Source: Streptomyces qinzhouensis
GTDB lineage: Bacteria; Actinomycetota; Actinomycetes; Streptomycetales; Streptomycetaceae
NCBI RefSeq assembly: GCF_007856155.1
Contig: NZ_CP042266.1
Coordinates: 7,130,001-7,194,000, forward strand
Direction of reading: 5' to 3'
DNA length: 64,000 bases
Shown here: positions 57,801 to 64,000 of the stretch, piece after piece
Position numbering within the stretch: position 1 is the stretch's first letter
How the letters are laid out: each line of letters starts with the position of its first letter
Program-made: the position numbers and the translations under genes
Notes under the pieces: model-generated
Databases searched by the model: none
Seen by the model: only the letters and a program-made list of their open reading frames with translations
What the model was told of the DNA's origin: nothing

Positions 57801-60800
57801 ACTGGACCGGCCGCTGCGTGAGGTGATCTGGGGTACGGACACGGCCCCGGCCGACCGTACCCAGTACGCACAGGCCGGACTGTTCGCGGTCGAGGTCGCC
57901 CTGTACCGGCTGGTGGAGTCGTTCGGCGTACGGCCCGAGTACGTCGCCGGGCATTCGATCGGCGAGGTGACGGCGGCGCATATCGCGGGCGTCCTCACGC
58001 TCACCGACGCCTGCACCCTGGTGGCGGCGCGCGGCCGGCTGATGGAAGCCCTGCCCGAGGGCGGCGCCATGGCCGCGCTCCAGGCGACGGAGGACGAAGT
58101 CCTGCCGCTGCTCGGTGAGCGGGTGTCCCTCGCGGCCGTGAACGGCCCGGCCGCCGTCGTCGTCTCGGGCAAGGCCGAAGCGGTGGAGGCCGTACGGGCC
58201 GAACTCGCCGGTACGGGGCGCAGGACGACCCGGCTGAGGGTCTCGCACGCCTTCCACTCACCGCTCATGGAACCGATGCTGGACGCCTTCCGGAAGGTGG
58301 TCTCCCGGCTGTCCTTCACCGCGCCGCTGCTGCCACTCGTGTCGAATACGACGGGCGGGTTCGCGACGGCGGCGCTGGTGTGCGATCCGGAGTACTGGGT
58401 GCGGCACGTCCGGGAGACCGTCCGCTTCGCCGACGGCGTCCGCGCACTCGGCGACGCGGGAGCGACCGCCTTCCTGGAAGTGGGCCCGGACGGTGTCCTG
58501 GCCGCCCTCACCGAGCAGAACCTGACGGACGGGGACCTCGTCGTCACCCCGGCCCTGCGCCGGGACCGGCCCGAGGAGTCCACCCTCGTCACCGGCCTCG
58601 CACGGCTGCACGTCGGCGGTGTACGGGTCGACTGGACCCGACTGTACGACGGCACCGGCGCCCGGCGGGCCGACCTGCCCACCTACCCCTTCCAGCGGGA
58701 GCCGTACTGGCCCGAGCCCGCCGCCCTTCCCGTACCCGGGCGGGACGCGCGGGAGCGGGACACGTACGACGCCGGGTTCTGGGCGGCGGTGGAACGGGAG
58801 GATCTGACCGAACTCTCCACCGTCCTCGGTCTGTCCGAGGACGAGACGGCCCTGTCGGCGCTGGTGCCTGCGCTGTCCGCGTGGCGTCGCGGCCGCGACG
58901 AGAGCGCGCTGGTGGACGGCTGGCGCTACCGGGTGACCTGGAAGCCGCTCGACACCGCCCCGGCCGGCGCGGGCACGGGAAGCTGGCTGGCGCTCGTCCC
59001 CGAGAGCCACGCGGACGACGCATGGACCGCCGGGATCGTGGCCGCCCTCGGACCGGACGCGGTACGCGTCGTGGTCGACCCCGCCGACACCCAAGGATTC
59101 CCGGCCCGGCTCGCGGAGCCCGGCCGCCGGTTCGACGGGGTGCTGTCCCTGCTCCCCGCCGTGACCACGCTGCCCGGCGCCTGGTCGGCCGCCCTCACGG
59201 CGGCAGGTGTCGAGGCACCGCTGTGGTGGGTCACCCGGGGGGCGGTGGCCGTCGGCCGCGCCGACGATCCCGCCGATCCGGCGCAGGCCGCCGTCTGGGG
59301 CCTCGTCCGGGTCGCGGCCCTCGAAGCCCCCGACCGCTGGGGCGGACTCCTCGATGTGACCGAGGTACCCGACGCCCGCGCGGCCGCCCGGCTGCGCTCC
59401 CTCCTCACCGCCGGTACCGGCGGTGAGGACCAGCTGGCGCTGCGACCGTCCGGCGGCTACGCCCGCCGCCTCGTACGATCGTCGGCCGCCGACCCGTCGG
59501 CCGGATCCTGGACCCCCTCCGGGACCGTGCTGGTCATCGGCGACGCCGCCGAGTTCGGCGGACACACCGCCGACTGGCTGGCCCGGCAGGGCGCGCCCCA
59601 TGTGCTGCTCGTCGCCGCCCGCGAACAGGACACCGCCCCGCGCGCCGAACTCGGCGCCCGGCTGGCCCGGCACGGAGCGGCCCTCACGGTGGCGACCGCC
59701 GCTCCTGACGACCGGACCGCGCTGACCGCGGCCCTGTCCGCGATCCCGGCCGACCGGCCGCTGACCGCGGTGATCCACACCGGGTACGGCGCGGATCCCG
59801 CCGGACCGGACGTGGTCCGGCCCGGCCTGGAAACCCTGGAAGGTGCCCTCGAAGACGTCCTGGGGGACCGGGAGCTGGACGCCTTCGTCCTGTTCACGTC
59901 GATCGCCGGTGTCTGGGGGGTACGCGGCCAGGGCGAGGGAGCCGCGGCGAGCGCCTGGCTCGACGCCTTCGCCGACCGCCGCCGCGCCGGCGGCCGTACC
60001 GCACTCGCCGTGGCCTGGGGAGCCTGGACCGGGCTCGCCGACGACTCCCTCGACCGGCATCTGCGGCTCAGCGGTCTGCCCGCCATGGACCCCGACCGGG
60101 CCCTGGCCGCCATGCGCCGGGCCATGGGCGACGGCACGGCGGCCGTGGTCGTCGCGGACGTACGGTGGGAACACTTCGCGCCCGCCTTCGCACAGGCCCG
60201 GCCGAGCAGGCTGTTCGCGGAACTCCCCGAGGCCCGTACCGCGCTCGTACCCGCCGAAGAGTCCACTGCCGGTACGGACACCGTGGCCCTGCTCCGCACC
60301 GAACTCCTCGCCAGGCCCGGGGGCGCCGAGCGGGACGAGGTGCTGTCGGCCCTCGTACGCCGCGAAGTGGCCGCCGTACTCGGCTACCCGGATCCGGAGG
60401 CCATCCCCGCCGGGCAGGCCTTCAAGGACCTCGGCTTCGATTCGCTCACCGCTGTGGACCTGCGCAACCAGCTGGCCAGGGCCACCGGACTGACCCTGCC
60501 CGCCACGCTCGTCTTCGACCACCCGACTCCGGCCGCCCTCGCCGCGCGGCTGCGCGCGGAACTGCTGGAGGAAGCGGAGGAGACCGCACCGGCGGCCACG
60601 GCCGGTACCACCGGCGGCGTGGCCTCCGACCCCGCCGACGACCCGGTCGTCGTCGTCGGGATGAGCTGCCGCTACCCCGGCGGGGTCGCGTCTCCCGAGG
60701 ACCTGTGGGAACTGCTGCGCGCCGAGGCCGACGTCATCGGCACCTTCCCCGCGGACCGTGGCTGGGACCTGGACCGGCTCACTCACGGTGACGCCGAAGG

Positions 60801-63800
60801 CCGGGGCCGCAGCATCACCCGGAACGGAGGCTTCCTCTACGATGTCGCCGACTTCGACGCCGCCTTCTTCGGTATCTCACCGCGCGAGGCGATGATCGTC
60901 GACCCGCAGCAGCGGATCGTACTGGAGACGGCCTGGGAGGCTCTGGAGCGGGCCGGCGTCGACCCGCACACCCTGCGCGGCGGCGACACCGGCGTCTTCA
61001 TCGGCGGTGGCAGCGGTGACTACCGGCCCGCCGCCGGCCGGTTCGGCCATGTCGAGACCGCCCAGTCCGCCAGTCTGCTGTCCGGCCGGCTGTCGTACAC
61101 CCTGGGCCTGGAAGGGCCCTCGGTGACCGTGGACACCGCCTGCTCCTCCTCGCTGGTCGCGCTGCATCTGGCCGCGCAGGCCCTGCGGGTGGGGGAGTGC
61201 TCCATGGCCCTGGCCGGCGGGGTGACCGTCATGTCCAGCCCCGTCGGGTTCATCGAGTTCGGCGAGCTGGGCGCCCTGTCACCGGACGGCCGCTGCCGGG
61301 CCTTCGCCGACTCGGCGAACGGCACCGGCTGGTCGGAGGGGGTCGGCGTACTCGTCGTCGAACGGCTCTCCGACGCCCGCCGCCACGGCCACTCCGTCCT
61401 CGCCGTCCTCCGCGGCTCCGCCGTCAACCAGGACGGCGCGAGCAACGGCCTCACCGCGCCCAACGGCCCGTCCCAGCGCCGCGTCATCCGGCGCGCCCTG
61501 GCCAACGCCCGGCTGACCGCCGCCGAAGTGGACGCCGTCGAGGCACACGGCACCGGCACCAAGCTGGGCGACCCGATCGAGGCCCAGGCGCTGCTGGCCA
61601 CGTACGGCCAGGGCCGGGAGACCGGGCGGCCGCTGCTCCTCGGCGCGGTCAAATCCAATATCGGGCACACCCAGGCCGCCTCGGGCGTCGCCGGAGTCAT
61701 CAAGATGATCATGGCCATGCGGTACGGCGTCCTGCCGAAGACCCTCCATCTGGACACGCCCTCCTCCCACGTCGACTGGACGGCCGGAGCCGTCGAGCTG
61801 CTGGCCGAGGAGAAGGCCTGGCCCGAGACCGGCCACCCGCGCCGCGCCGGTGTCTCCTCCTTCGGCGCCGGCGGCACCAACGCCCACGTCATCCTGGAAC
61901 AGGCGCTCGACCCCCTGGAGGACGCCTCCCGTACCGAGGCCCGGCCGACGCCGGAACCGGCCACCACCAGCGGTACGACGGGCGTACGCATCCCCGTGCC
62001 CGTCTCCGCCACCACTCCCGACGCCCTCCGGGCCCAGGCCGCCCGCCTGCACACCCACCTCACCGGCCGGCCCGCCCTCTCGGCCACCGACCTCGGCTAC
62101 TCCCTCGCCACCACCCGGTCCGCCTTCGACCACCGGGCCACCGTCCTCGCGGGCGACCGCAACGAACTCCTCACCGGTCTCGCGGCCCTCGCCGACGGCC
62201 GTACCGCCTCCCACGTACTGCGCGGCGAAGCCACCTCCCGCAGCCGCAGGACCGCCTTCCTCTTCTCCGGCCAGGGCGCCCAGCGCCCCGGCGCCGGCCG
62301 TGAACTCTATGCCCGGCAGCCCGTGTTCGCCCAGGCACTGGACGAGGTGACCGCACGGTTCGACCTGGAACTCGACCGGCCACTGCGCCCCCTGATGTTC
62401 GCCGCGGAAGGCACCCCCGAGGCCGCCCTGCTCGACCGCACCGGATACACCCAGCCGGCCCTGTTCGCCCTCGAGGTGGCCCTCTACCGGCTCATCGAAT
62501 CCTGGGGCCTGCGACCCGACTTCGTCGCCGGACACTCCATCGGCGAACTCGCCGCCGCCCAGGTGGCGGGGGTGTTCTCCCTCGACGACGCCTGCACCCT
62601 GGTGGCCGCCCGCGCCCGGCTGATGGCGGCACTGCCCGCGGGCGGCGCGATGGCCGCCGTCCGGGCGACCGAGGACGAGGTACGCGAACACCTGACCGCC
62701 GATGAAAGGGTGTCGGTCGCGGCGGTGAACGGCCCCCGGGCCGTCGTCGTCGCGGGCGACGAGGCAGCCGTGGACCGGATCGTCCGGAGCTTCGCGGACT
62801 CCGGCCGCAAGACTAGGCGTTTGCGGGTCAGCCATGCGTTTCACTCCGTGCACATGGACGCCGTGCTCGACGACTTCGCACGAGTGGCCCGGGGCATCAC
62901 CTACACCGCCCCGAGCCTGCCCCTCGTGTCGAACCTGACCGGGGAACCGGCCGACGCCGAGCTGATGTGCACCCCCGACTACTGGGTACGGCACGTCCGG
63001 GAGACCGTACGGTTCGGCGACGGACTGCGCGCCCTCGCCGCCCGCGGCGTCACCCGCTTCCTCGAACTCGGCCCGGACGCCGCCCTGTCCGCCCTGGCCC
63101 AGGACATCGACGGGCTGCCGGGCGCCGCGGCCGTGACCGCCGTACCGGCCCTGCGCCGGGGCCGTCCCGAACCGGACACCCTCCTCGCCGCCGTCGCCCG
63201 TCTGCACATCGAAGGCCGCGCGCCCCACTGGCCGGCCGTCTTCGCGGGCACCGGAGCCCACCGGGTGCCGCTGCCCACATACGCCTTCCAGCGCGAGCGG
63301 TACTGGTCCCACCCGAGCCCGGCCGTGGCCACCCCGCCGGCCACGGCGGTCGCCGGAACGGACTTCTCGGACGATGCCTTCTGGACCGCCGTACGCGCCG
63401 AGAACCTCGACTCACTCGCCGGAACCCTCGATGTCGACAGCGACGCACTCTCCCAAGTGCTGCCCGCCCTCGACGACTGGCGACGCCGCCGCGCCGAGGA
63501 GACCACCGTCGACGGCCTGCGCCGCCACATCACCTGGCAGCCGCTCTCCCGCCCCCGGACCCGTACCGGCCCGCCCGCCGGGCCCTGGCTGGCCGTTCTC
63601 ACCACCGCCCACGCCGCCGACCCCTGGACGGACTCCGTCATCGGCCGCCTCGGCCCGGACACCGTCCGCTTCGAGATCACCCCGGACGCCGACGCCGACC
63701 GGGAACGGACGGCGAAGCGGCTGCGGGAACTGGCCGCCGCCTCCGGCGGAGCGTTCACCGGCGTCGTCTCCCTCCTCGCACTCGACGAGACCGGCGAGAT

Positions 63801-64000
63801 CCCGCGGGGCGTGACACTGACCGCCACCCTGCTCCAGGCACTCGGCGACGCCGGCCTGACCGCACCCCTGTGGTGCGTCACCCGGGGCGCGGTCGCCGCG
63901 ACCCCCGGCGAGCCCGTACCGGGCCCGGCCCAGGCCGCCGTCTGGGGCCTCGGCCGGGTCGCCGCCCTCGAACTCCCGCAGCGCTGGGGCGGCCTGATCG
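36808..64000 (+). CDS. Giant modular type I polyene PKS, NysI/AmphI-like (modules 9-14 equivalent), truncated at window end
   Basis: One uninterrupted frame of at least 9,064 codons with six KS domains at every expected interval; conserved KS openings at 36907, 42109, 46699, 51466, 56191 and 60637 are all in the same phase. The first 33 residues ([20 protein letters not shown]...) are a coiled-coil docking segment, so it accepts a chain from an upstream PKS. AT specificities by motif: malonyl (HAFH) in modules 1, 2, 4, 5, 6; methylmalonyl (RVDVVQ/YASH) in module 3. Reductive domains: DH+KR, KR, KR, KR, dead KR, KR. This order, the DIII neighbour and the length match NysI (nystatin) and AmphI (amphotericin): end of the polyene, C19 hydroxyl (sugar site), C17 hydroxyl/C16 branch, C15 hydroxyl, C13 ketone, C11 hydroxyl by analogy. 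It contains one in-frame TTA codon (38599-38601), implying bldA dependence. Only the end of module 6's KR and its ACP are missing. Confidence 0.93.
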   Translation, partial: MGNEQKLRDYLKRAGADLQRSRLRVNELEAAANEPIAVIGMSCRYPGGIASPEDLWDMLVAERDGITGLPADRGWELDPADGPTDIRGGFLRGAADFDPAFFGISPREALSMDPQQRVLLEASWEAFEGAGIDPLALRSTRTGLFVGAMPQEYRTGPDDDVQGFVLTGNATSVISGRLAYVLGTVGPAVTVDTACSSSLVALHLAAQSLRSGESGLALAAGVTVMSSPTTFVEFARQGGLAADGRCRSFADTANGTGWAEGVGVLVLERLADARRNGHRVLAVVRGTAVNQDGASNGLTAPNGPSQQRVIEQALRAARLSADQVDAVEAHGTGTTLGDPVEAQALLATYGRDRDPARPLLLGSVKSNLSHTQAAAGVAGVIKTVLALRHELLPRTLHVDEPSTHVDWSAGTVRLLTEPTPWPKREEPRRAGVSSFGLSGTNAHAIIEQAPEDTAAPEPRPPGPAAPGPLPWLVSGRTAAALRGQAARLLEFLDAGPRHSDTDLAYSLATTRAGLEHRAVITAADRAGARAALAALRDGEDGTAVRGAVRARTRLGLLFAGQGSQRAGTGRELYGRFPVFATALDEALEHLDRGYEVPLRQVLFAADGSDEAALLDRTGYAQPALFAVEIALFRLVESLGITPDFLTGHSVGEIAAAHCAGVFTLADACTLVAARARLMQALPEGGAMIAVEAAEDEVLARLTDGVAVAAVNGPDAVVVSGTADETTAVAAHFAGLGRRTRPLRVSHAFHSPLMEPMLAEFRAVVTGLTPQAPAIPVISTLTGVPATAAQLASPDYWADHARRTVRFADALDWLTGHGTGAFLELGPDGILSALARARPEEPVANPLLRPGRPEADTLTEAVAALHVLGVRVQWDGWFTGTGARPVSLPTYAFEHRAFWPRTALGRPAGDVRGAGLGAARHPLLAAAVSLANSDGLLLTGRLSVRSHPWLAQHTVRGTVLLPGTGFLELAVRAGDEVGCDLVEELTLAAPLVLPGQGGVQVQVWAGSPDETGRRTLTVHSRPDSDRDGEAAGEQPWTQHAQGVLATTDRPAPAENGFAAGTWPPADARPLDLDGFYGRTAEAGFTYGPLFQGIRAAWQAGDDVYAEVALPETGTATDAFGIHPALLDAALHPCAFLDLGEHGPGGVPFAWQDVTLHATGATAVRVRLSSAGDGAVTLDVADTEGRPVATVGSLVLRPLRDTEPDPATALVRESLFELCWVRPHGSSTRPAPPSVAVLGTDPYGLGTPLVRTEGAAPPAVVLAPALAAPTDDPAAAAHTLTAHVLRQMQEWLADDTTADARLTFVTRGAVATADGEGVTDPAAAAVWGLVRSAQAEHPGRFGLLDLDPGAPADLPPQALTGDEPQLAVRDGAVLAARLVRARRERAEPVLDPEGTVLITGGLGGLGRILARHLVTERGIRHLLLASRRGPATEGAAAFAGELEALGAQVAVESCDLTDRSAVTRLLATVPAAHPLTAVVHTAGILDDGVLTDLTPERISAVLRPKADALWHLHRATAESCPDLAAFVVFSSLSGSAGAPGQGNYAAANAFADAVAQSRRAAGLPARSLGWGPWALTAGMTGTMTGADLERLARRGTPALTVRDGLALFDAALAVDAPVLLPARLDLPVLRALGDVPPLLRGLVRTPVRRSAVAGSEAATGLVQRLARLDGTDRTEAVVALVRTQVAAVLRHGGPDDVDPLHRFQDLGFDSLTAVELRNRLRLHTGLRTSATVIFDYPTVTALAAHLLDELMGDRGAVATDPAPRTTAASDDPIAIVGMSCRYPGGVASPDDLWRLVRDGTDAVSGLPTDRGWDLDGLYHPDPDHPGTAYTRSGGFLHEAAEFDPGFFGMSPREALATDAQQRLLLEASWEAVEHAGIDPVSLRGSRTGVFAGVMYNDYAATLADSRFEGHQGSGTSPSIASGRVSYTLGLEGPAVTVDTACSSSLVALHWAMQALRAGDCPLALAGGVTVMSTPTSLIEFSRQRGLAPDGRCKAYSDSADGVGWAEGVGVLVLERLSDARRNGHRVLALVRGSAVNQDGASNGLTAPNGPAQQRVIRQALSGAGLTTADIDVVEGHGTGTTLGDPIEAQALLATYGQDRDPGRPLLLGSVKSNIGHTQAAAGVAGVIKTVMALRHGLVPRSLYAAEPSRHVEWQTGAVELLAEETPWPETGRPRRAGVSSFGISGTNAHVLIEQAPPLPAPAAREETPVTAWPLSGRTRTALRDQAARLSAYTEAHPELDPADIGVSLATTRSAFEQRAVAVGGRAELLRALRALARGETDPALQEGEAGETRAGFLFAGQGSQRAGTGRELYGRFPVFAAALDEALEHLDHGYEVPLREVLFAADGSDEAALLDRTGYAQPALFAVEVALFRLITSFGVRPGPLLGHSVGEIAAAHCAGVFTLADACTLVAARARLMQALPEGGAMIAVEATEDEVLARLTDGVSVAAVNGPRAVVVSGDESGALALAETFAAEGRRTKRLRVGHAFHSARMEPMLQEFRQIAEQLTYTAPVLDLVSHPTSAKATAEELSTPGYWVEQVRRPVRFADAVSTARAAGVTTFVELGPDGVLSALTQDILGDAVESVPLLRTGRAEEHSAVAALARLHVRGIAVDWAACHAPTGARRVELPTYAFQHERYWPERTAPGAVAAGTAGATDTALWGAVERGDTDGVAGILGLRDEQHAGLAALLPALSTYRRHHAEQTLLDSARYRVGWQQVRTGAAPVLDGSWLVLTTDRVDDTELLDALRGHGARFTRLVLDDTCLNRAELAARLTAATEAGEPAGLLSLLPLADTAVDPGAGLPAGLALGTVLAQALHDTGSTAPLWTLTRGAVSTGTADPVTRPAQAAAWGLGRVIALERPQAFHGLADLDETLTAPTVQRLVSALATTPGEAAEDQLALRGSAAYGRRLMRRPAAELPKDGAFTATGTVLVTGGTGALGAEVARWLARHGAGHLILTSRRGPDAPGAAELAEELRRLGTESTIAACDVADRDALAAVLAAVPAEHPLTGVVHAAGLGQATPLATTPLADLTEYAAAKTLGAAHLDALLDGRDLDFFVLFSSVAGIWGSAGQSAYAAANAYLDALAEHRRARGLTATSLAWGPWAGAGMAAHEAVSDSLARQGLRPLAPATALAELGRAILQQDTTVTVADVDWTTYVPVFTAARPSRLFGELPEVRTLATASKTEAGPSPFVRKVRALSDAERDRALVDLVRRETAAVLGHASAEPVAPTRAFRDAGLDSLTAVELRKRLATATGLALPAAMAFDHPTPVALAAFLRGEILGPAEHRPAPRAAVTGRYDEPVAIVGMSCRFPGGVRSPEQFWRLIADGGDATSDFPVNRGWDENLYDADPDAGGKTYSTRGGFLHEAGEFDAAFFGISPREALSMDPQQRLLLETTWEAFESAGIDPAAVHSTATGTFIGSTYQEYGTGMDDASAGHAVTGTSPSVLSGRLAYLFGLEGPAVTVDTACSSSLVALHLACQSLRNGESTLALAGGATVMTNPAPFIAFSRQRALAVDGRCKPFSDTADGMTLAEGVGILVLERLSDARANGHDVLAVIRGSAINQDGASNGLTAPNGPSQQRVIRQALGNAGLTAADITAVEAHGTGTALGDPIEAQALQAVYGPGHDAGNPLLLGSVKSNIGHTQSAAGVAGVIKMVLALRGELLPRTLHADEPSSHIDWSGGTVALLRTPAAWPAGERARRCAVSSFGISGTNAHVILEEAPAAVSGGEPVPSPAPPADEEPARAATETSAGPTAGAAPDAPLLPDGPAAVAEPAGRASAPVGAAIPWVLSARTPGALRAQAAQLAEHLDRLDTGPGALPTDIGHSLTTTRALFEHRAVVLGDHAEPLRAGVGALATGGSAASVVHGAADLDGRTVFVFPGQGSQWVGMAAELLDESPAFAERLHECAAALSAYVDWSPVDVLRQAEGAPSLDRVDVVQPVTFAVMVSLAHLWASYGITPDAVVGHSQGEIAAAAVAGALTLDDAARVVALRSQAIARRLAGSGGMVSVPLSADETGNRLAARACGISVAAVNGPRSVVVAGTPDELDTFIEELAAEDIRARRIAVDYASHSAQVEQLEDELRAALAPVHPRTSEIPFFSTVTGDWLDTAALDAAYWYHNLRRTVGFGPAVAALLGQGHQVFVETSPHPVLTMAVQAVAEDTGHRAAAIGTLRRDKGDTRRFLTSLAEAFVRGAGADWTRAFEGTGARRVALPTYPFQREHLWAVPVRPGPAGEGDPAEAGFWTAVEEADVESLAAGLRLAESELTPLLPALADWRRRSRDRAAVDAWRYRAVWKPLGALPPAPRIPGTWLVVTTAGAPADADITEALTAAGADVHHLVLDETCADRSVLADRIATQSAAPAGPGTDLTGIVSLLAADESPNGAVPALTSGLALTLSLVQALGDAGVGAPLWCLTRGAVSTGRADRLTRPAQAQIHGLGWTAALEHPDRWGGVIDLPGTPLDARARERLAAVLTGTTGEDQLALRASGVLARRIARATASRATGGADGRRPRGTTLITGGTGTLAPHLARRLAGQGAEHLVLTSRRGADAPGAAELLAELHALGCAAEFRSCDLTARDDVAALLGGLTADGHTVRTVVHTAAVIGLASLDETGPEAFAEVVDAKVNGARHLDELLDDDQLDAFVLYSSTAGMWGSGRHAAYVAGNAYLNALAEHRRARGAHATSISWGIWSDDLKLGRVDPGLIRRSGLNFMDPQLALTGLDQALADDARVLTVADIDWDRYHPVFTSGRPTTLFEDIAEVRQAASRTAERPAGESEFMVRLRTLPAAEQDRALLDLVRAEAATALGHASAETLSEHRAFRDVGFDSLTAVDLRNRLSAVTGLALPSTVVFDYPNPLSLVEFLRTQVTGARTGTAAPAVAVSPLADDEPIAIIGMSCRYPGGVESPEDLWRLVTAGADAIGDFPSDRGWDTDGLYDPDPDRPGRTYSTRGGFLERAADFDAGFFGISPREALSMDPQQRLLLETSWEALERAGIDPATLRGSRTGTFIGAGYQDYTSGGSAQEGAEGHLITGTIPSVLSGRISYTFGFEGPAVTLDTACSSSLVALHLACQSLRNGESTMALAGGVSFMATPNAFVGFSRQRAMAVDGRCKAYAEAADGMSLAEGVGLVLVERLSDALAGGHRVLAVIRGSAVNQDGASNGLTAPNGPSQQRVILRALADAGVRAADVDAVEGHGTGTRLGDPIEAQALLATYGQDRDAGRPLLLGSVKSNLGHTQMASGVASVIKMVMAMRHGVLPASLHIDRPSGQVDWTAGAVELLAEETAWPETGRPRRAAVSSFGLSGTNAHTILEQAPAAPPAPEQPADVAPWEDPPARPVAVVLPEDPPAQPAAVVPLLLSGRTEAALRAQAGRLLDMFEDRPDALPLPVLGRALATGRAALEHRAAVVTDSHEECVRALTALRDGLPDSALLTARAAARGGRTAFLFTGQGSQRPAMGRELYDRYPVFAEALDAVLARFDLELERPLREVLFAEPGSAEAALLDDTARTQPALFALEVALHRLVESWGIRPGHLAGHSIGEFAAAHVAGVFSLEDACTLVAARGRLMSALPGGGAMVSVEATEDEVLDRLTDGVSIAAVNGPRSLVLSGDEEPVLEAAARFAAQGRRTRRLRVSHAFHSPHMDAMLDAFARVARGITYHPPVIPLVSAVTGRLAETERLCTPEYWVEQVRGTVRFADTVHCLAGLDPTVLLEIGPDAVLSGMAQESLPDERVTAVPALRRDRAEAPALATALARLHIHGVRVDWAGFFSASGAPHPGAAFGSLPTYAFQRQRYWPENGRSGTSGPAADPVDAAFWAAVERADLPALGAGLGLDDATLTAVVPALTSWRRKRRAESTVDGWRYTGIWKPLPATPGTGTGTTLTGSRLCLVPADPDYPEGDQELLGRLGDRFTLTVPAGETRTALAARLRELASANGPFTGVLSLLALQEDGLLPTATAVQALGDAGIEAPLWCLTRGAVSVGRSDRLGRPGRAAVWGLGRSAALEHPERWGGLLDLPEVLDEPAVHRIAGLLAGTEGTGLIRGEDQLAVRASGVYARRLARLPWADRADARPYTPTGTVLITGGTGGIGAHVARRLAARGAAHLLLVSRRGADAPGAAELVEELAALGTRTTLTACDIADRDALARVLAAVPEELPLTAVFHAAGVVADGVLDTLTPEAFAAVLGPKATAARHLHELTRDTDLAAFVLFSSTAAALGAAGQANYAAANACLDALAEHRRGQGLPATSVSWGPWAGTGMAGDRTGVEARVRRGGYTPMAPELALDALTLALDHGGPAALTVADIDWARFARVFTAIRPNPLLAELADPAESRGAGVPARSAGGDESGLRQRLAGLPAVARAKFVLDFLRARVAAVLGHADAVAIGADQAFTDLGFDSLTIVELRNTLIAATGLRLPATLVYDYPTPRDLAAHLLTELTGDLTEPTGDAESAAVPQVPATVVDAHRDPIVIVGMGCRFPGGVASPEDLWRLLADGEDAISAFPADRGWDLDTLGRGGSATLEGGFLDGVGHFDAPFFGVSPREALAMDPQQRLLLETSWEALERAGIAPDSLRASSTGVFIGTNGQDYTSVLRRGTADVRGHVATGNTASVMSGRLSYTLGLEGPAVTVDTACSSSLVALHLGIRALRGGECSLVLAGGVSVMSSPDSFIEFSAQGGLAPDGRCKPFADAADGTSWSEGAGVLVLERLSDARRHGRTVLAVLRGAAVNQDGASNGLTAPSGRAQQRVIRRALADAGLAPAEVDAVEAHGTGTPLGDPIEAGALIAAYGQDRERPLLLGAVKSNLGHTQAAAGMAGVIKTVLAMRHGVLPRTLHLDTPSTHVEWADDAVTLVREEQAWPVTGRPRRAGVSAFGVSGTNAHVIVEQAPPAPDPDVPSVVPSVAPWVVSAKSGPALDAQLARLAGRAGESPLDIGFSLAAGRTHLAHRAVLVDGTEVARGTAAERSLAVLFSGQGSQRPGMGRELHARFPVFAEAFDAVCAELDRELDRPLREVIWGTDTAPADRTQYAQAGLFAVEVALYRLVESFGVRPEYVAGHSIGEVTAAHIAGVLTLTDACTLVAARGRLMEALPEGGAMAALQATEDEVLPLLGERVSLAAVNGPAAVVVSGKAEAVEAVRAELAGTGRRTTRLRVSHAFHSPLMEPMLDAFRKVVSRLSFTAPLLPLVSNTTGGFATAALVCDPEYWVRHVRETVRFADGVRALGDAGATAFLEVGPDGVLAALTEQNLTDGDLVVTPALRRDRPEESTLVTGLARLHVGGVRVDWTRLYDGTGARRADLPTYPFQREPYWPEPAALPVPGRDARERDTYDAGFWAAVEREDLTELSTVLGLSEDETALSALVPALSAWRRGRDESALVDGWRYRVTWKPLDTAPAGAGTGSWLALVPESHADDAWTAGIVAALGPDAVRVVVDPADTQGFPARLAEPGRRFDGVLSLLPAVTTLPGAWSAALTAAGVEAPLWWVTRGAVAVGRADDPADPAQAAVWGLVRVAALEAPDRWGGLLDVTEVPDARAAARLRSLLTAGTGGEDQLALRPSGGYARRLVRSSAADPSAGSWTPSGTVLVIGDAAEFGGHTADWLARQGAPHVLLVAAREQDTAPRAELGARLARHGAALTVATAAPDDRTALTAALSAIPADRPLTAVIHTGYGADPAGPDVVRPGLETLEGALEDVLGDRELDAFVLFTSIAGVWGVRGQGEGAAASAWLDAFADRRRAGGRTALAVAWGAWTGLADDSLDRHLRLSGLPAMDPDRALAAMRRAMGDGTAAVVVADVRWEHFAPAFAQARPSRLFAELPEARTALVPAEESTAGTDTVALLRTELLARPGGAERDEVLSALVRREVAAVLGYPDPEAIPAGQAFKDLGFDSLTAVDLRNQLARATGLTLPATLVFDHPTPAALAARLRAELLEEAEETAPAATAGTTGGVASDPADDPVVVVGMSCRYPGGVASPEDLWELLRAEADVIGTFPADRGWDLDRLTHGDAEGRGRSITRNGGFLYDVADFDAAFFGISPREAMIVDPQQRIVLETAWEALERAGVDPHTLRGGDTGVFIGGGSGDYRPAAGRFGHVETAQSASLLSGRLSYTLGLEGPSVTVDTACSSSLVALHLAAQALRVGECSMALAGGVTVMSSPVGFIEFGELGALSPDGRCRAFADSANGTGWSEGVGVLVVERLSDARRHGHSVLAVLRGSAVNQDGASNGLTAPNGPSQRRVIRRALANARLTAAEVDAVEAHGTGTKLGDPIEAQALLATYGQGRETGRPLLLGAVKSNIGHTQAASGVAGVIKMIMAMRYGVLPKTLHLDTPSSHVDWTAGAVELLAEEKAWPETGHPRRAGVSSFGAGGTNAHVILEQALDPLEDASRTEARPTPEPATTSGTTGVRIPVPVSATTPDALRAQAARLHTHLTGRPALSATDLGYSLATTRSAFDHRATVLAGDRNELLTGLAALADGRTASHVLRGEATSRSRRTAFLFSGQGAQRPGAGRELYARQPVFAQALDEVTARFDLELDRPLRPLMFAAEGTPEAALLDRTGYTQPALFALEVALYRLIESWGLRPDFVAGHSIGELAAAQVAGVFSLDDACTLVAARARLMAALPAGGAMAAVRATEDEVREHLTADERVSVAAVNGPRAVVVAGDEAAVDRIVRSFADSGRKTRRLRVSHAFHSVHMDAVLDDFARVARGITYTAPSLPLVSNLTGEPADAELMCTPDYWVRHVRETVRFGDGLRALAARGVTRFLELGPDAALSALAQDIDGLPGAAAVTAVPALRRGRPEPDTLLAAVARLHIEGRAPHWPAVFAGTGAHRVPLPTYAFQRERYWSHPSPAVATPPATAVAGTDFSDDAFWTAVRAENLDSLAGTLDVDSDALSQVLPALDDWRRRRAEETTVDGLRRHITWQPLSRPRTRTGPPAGPWLAVLTTAHAADPWTDSVIGRLGPDTVRFEITPDADADRERTAKRLRELAAASGGAFTGVVSLLALDETGEIPRGVTLTATLLQALGDAGLTAPLWCVTRGAVAATPGEPVPGPAQAAVWGLGRVAALELPQRWGGLI
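36907..42060 (+). other. PKS module 1 (module 9 equivalent): KS-AT-DH-KR-ACP
   Basis: KS 36907-38157 with Cys195 in DTACSSS; note KSNLSHTQ where nearly all KS have GHTQ. AT about 38467-39330, GHSVGE and HAFH, malonyl. DH about 39565-40401, His952 in [11 protein letters not shown] and [10 protein letters not shown], active. KR about 40981-41700, GGLGGLG, LDD (B-type), [11 protein letters not shown] Ser1708 in GFDSLT. Malonyl extension with dehydration gives a trans double bond, the last of the conjugated polyene by analogy. Confidence 0.85.
38599..38601 (+). promoter_or_regulatory. In-frame TTA leucine codon in the giant PKS
   Basis: Codon 598 of the PKS, in the first AT (GYEVPL, then RQVLF), is TTA; the corresponding codon in the almost identical second AT is CTG. 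TTA is read only by the bldA tRNA in Streptomyces and often ties antibiotic genes to development. Confidence 0.8.
42109..46650 (+). other. PKS module 2 (module 10 equivalent): KS-AT-KR-ACP
   Basis: KS 42109-43389, Cys1939. AT about 43681-44535, GHSVGE/HAFH, malonyl, almost identical to the first AT. No DH: the segment before KR is the structural subdomain ([12 protein letters not shown]...). KR about 45583-46300 with [19 protein letters not shown]: Trp at the A-type position and Gln three residues before the catalytic Tyr, so A1-type. ACP Ser3239 in GLDSLT. Expected product is a hydroxyl at the position that carries mycosamine (C19) in relatives. Confidence 0.82.
46699..51420 (+). other. PKS module 3 (module 11 equivalent): KS-AT(methylmalonyl)-KR-ACP
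   Basis: KS 46699-47973, Cys3467. AT about 48430-49330: RVDVVQ, GHSQGE, DYASH, methylmalonyl-specific. KR about 50344-51080: [17 protein letters not shown], with Trp and His at the A2-type fingerprint positions, as in AmphKR11. ACP Ser4827. The methyl branch introduced here corresponds to the C16 methyl that a P450 oxidises to carboxylate in nystatin and amphotericin. Confidence 0.85.
51466..56100 (+). other. PKS module 4 (module 12 equivalent): KS-AT-KR-ACP
   Basis: KS 51466-52749, Cys5059. A duplicated linker (ED/DPPAxPxAVV twice) follows at about 52790-52870. AT about 53128-53960, GHSIGE/HAFH, malonyl. KR about 55027-55740, GGTGGIG, VAD in place of LDD (the final Asp kept: B-type), NYAAANAC, active. 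ACP Ser6393. Gives a hydroxyl, C15 by analogy. Confidence 0.82.
56191..60570 (+). other. PKS module 5 (module 13 equivalent): KS-AT-inactive KR-ACP
   Basis: KS 56191-57450, Cys6628. AT about 57682-58530, GHSIGE/HAFH, malonyl. The KR fold (about 59521-60210) has lost every catalytic element: the NADPH loop reads [10 protein letters not shown] instead of GGTGxLG, the Lys region reads [10 protein letters not shown], and the active Tyr and Asn are Gly and Ser ([11 protein letters not shown], codons 59938 and 59950). ACP Ser7879. A beta-ketone should remain, matching the C13 ketone that closes the hemiketal ring in polyenes. Confidence 0.88.
60637..64000 (+). other. PKS module 6 (module 14 equivalent): KS-AT-(KR, truncated)
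   Basis: KS 60637-61905, Cys8112. AT about 62251-63110, GHSIGE/HAFH, malonyl. The KR structural subdomain begins after 63330 ([22 protein letters not shown]) and the window ends inside it, at [15 protein letters not shown]. There is no DH between AT and the KR structural subdomain. Confidence 0.8.

Overview
The window is very GC-rich, with strong third-position GC bias, abundant GTG starts and short overlapping operons. Together with a 2-methylisoborneol pathway gene, a 481-aa GAPDH of the Streptomyces type and giant modular type I PKS genes, this points to a Streptomyces chromosome (or a very close actinomycete), most likely an arm region.

Left part (1-23.5 kb): mixed accessory metabolism. 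It opens with the nearly complete geranyl diphosphate 2-C-methyltransferase (geosmin-like odorant 2-MIB) and a RidA protein. A compact locus follows: a ROK regulator, then an SsuC/B/A-type ABC importer, a type I sulfatase and a Tat-exported DUF4838 protein. This looks like a sulfate-ester or sulfated-glycan scavenging unit. After it come a long-form GAPDH, a ClpC-like unfoldase, an MFS exporter divergent from an APH-fold kinase, a large secreted alpha/beta hydrolase, a hypothetical protein, CobF, a membrane-anchored ricin-type lectin protein and a DUF309 protein.

Middle (23.5-27.3 kb): tRNA-Pro(GGG) with its terminator, followed at once by a frameshifted remnant of a tyrosine integrase pointing at the tRNA. 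This is the scar of an integrated element. Then a DEAD-box helicase with a thioredoxin-fold protein that lacks CxxC, a small hypothetical protein, and gene-poor stretches.

Right part (27.3-64 kb): a polyene macrolide biosynthetic region. A divergent, leftward, single-module, fully reducing, methylmalonyl-specific PKS with its own thioesterase (KS-AT-DH-ER-KR-ACP-TE) comes first. Next is a GDP-mannose 4,6-dehydratase (DIII; first dedicated step toward mycosamine), then an oppositely oriented small AroQ-type chorismate mutase-like gene. Last is a giant rightward PKS open beyond the window edge (>9,060 aa, six KS domains). Its domain logic matches NysI/AmphI modules 9-14: DH+KR first; A1-type KR second; methylmalonyl AT with A2-type KR third; B-type KR fourth; dead KR fifth, giving the ketone that forms the hemiketal; malonyl sixth. 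Sequences resembling the PAS-LuxR (PimM/AmphRIV/NysRIV) operator lie upstream of both DIII and the giant PKS, and the PKS has an in-frame TTA (bldA) codon. The most unusual item is the stand-alone PKS-TE, which has no docking helix and a divergent KS and sits where known polyene clusters carry transporters.
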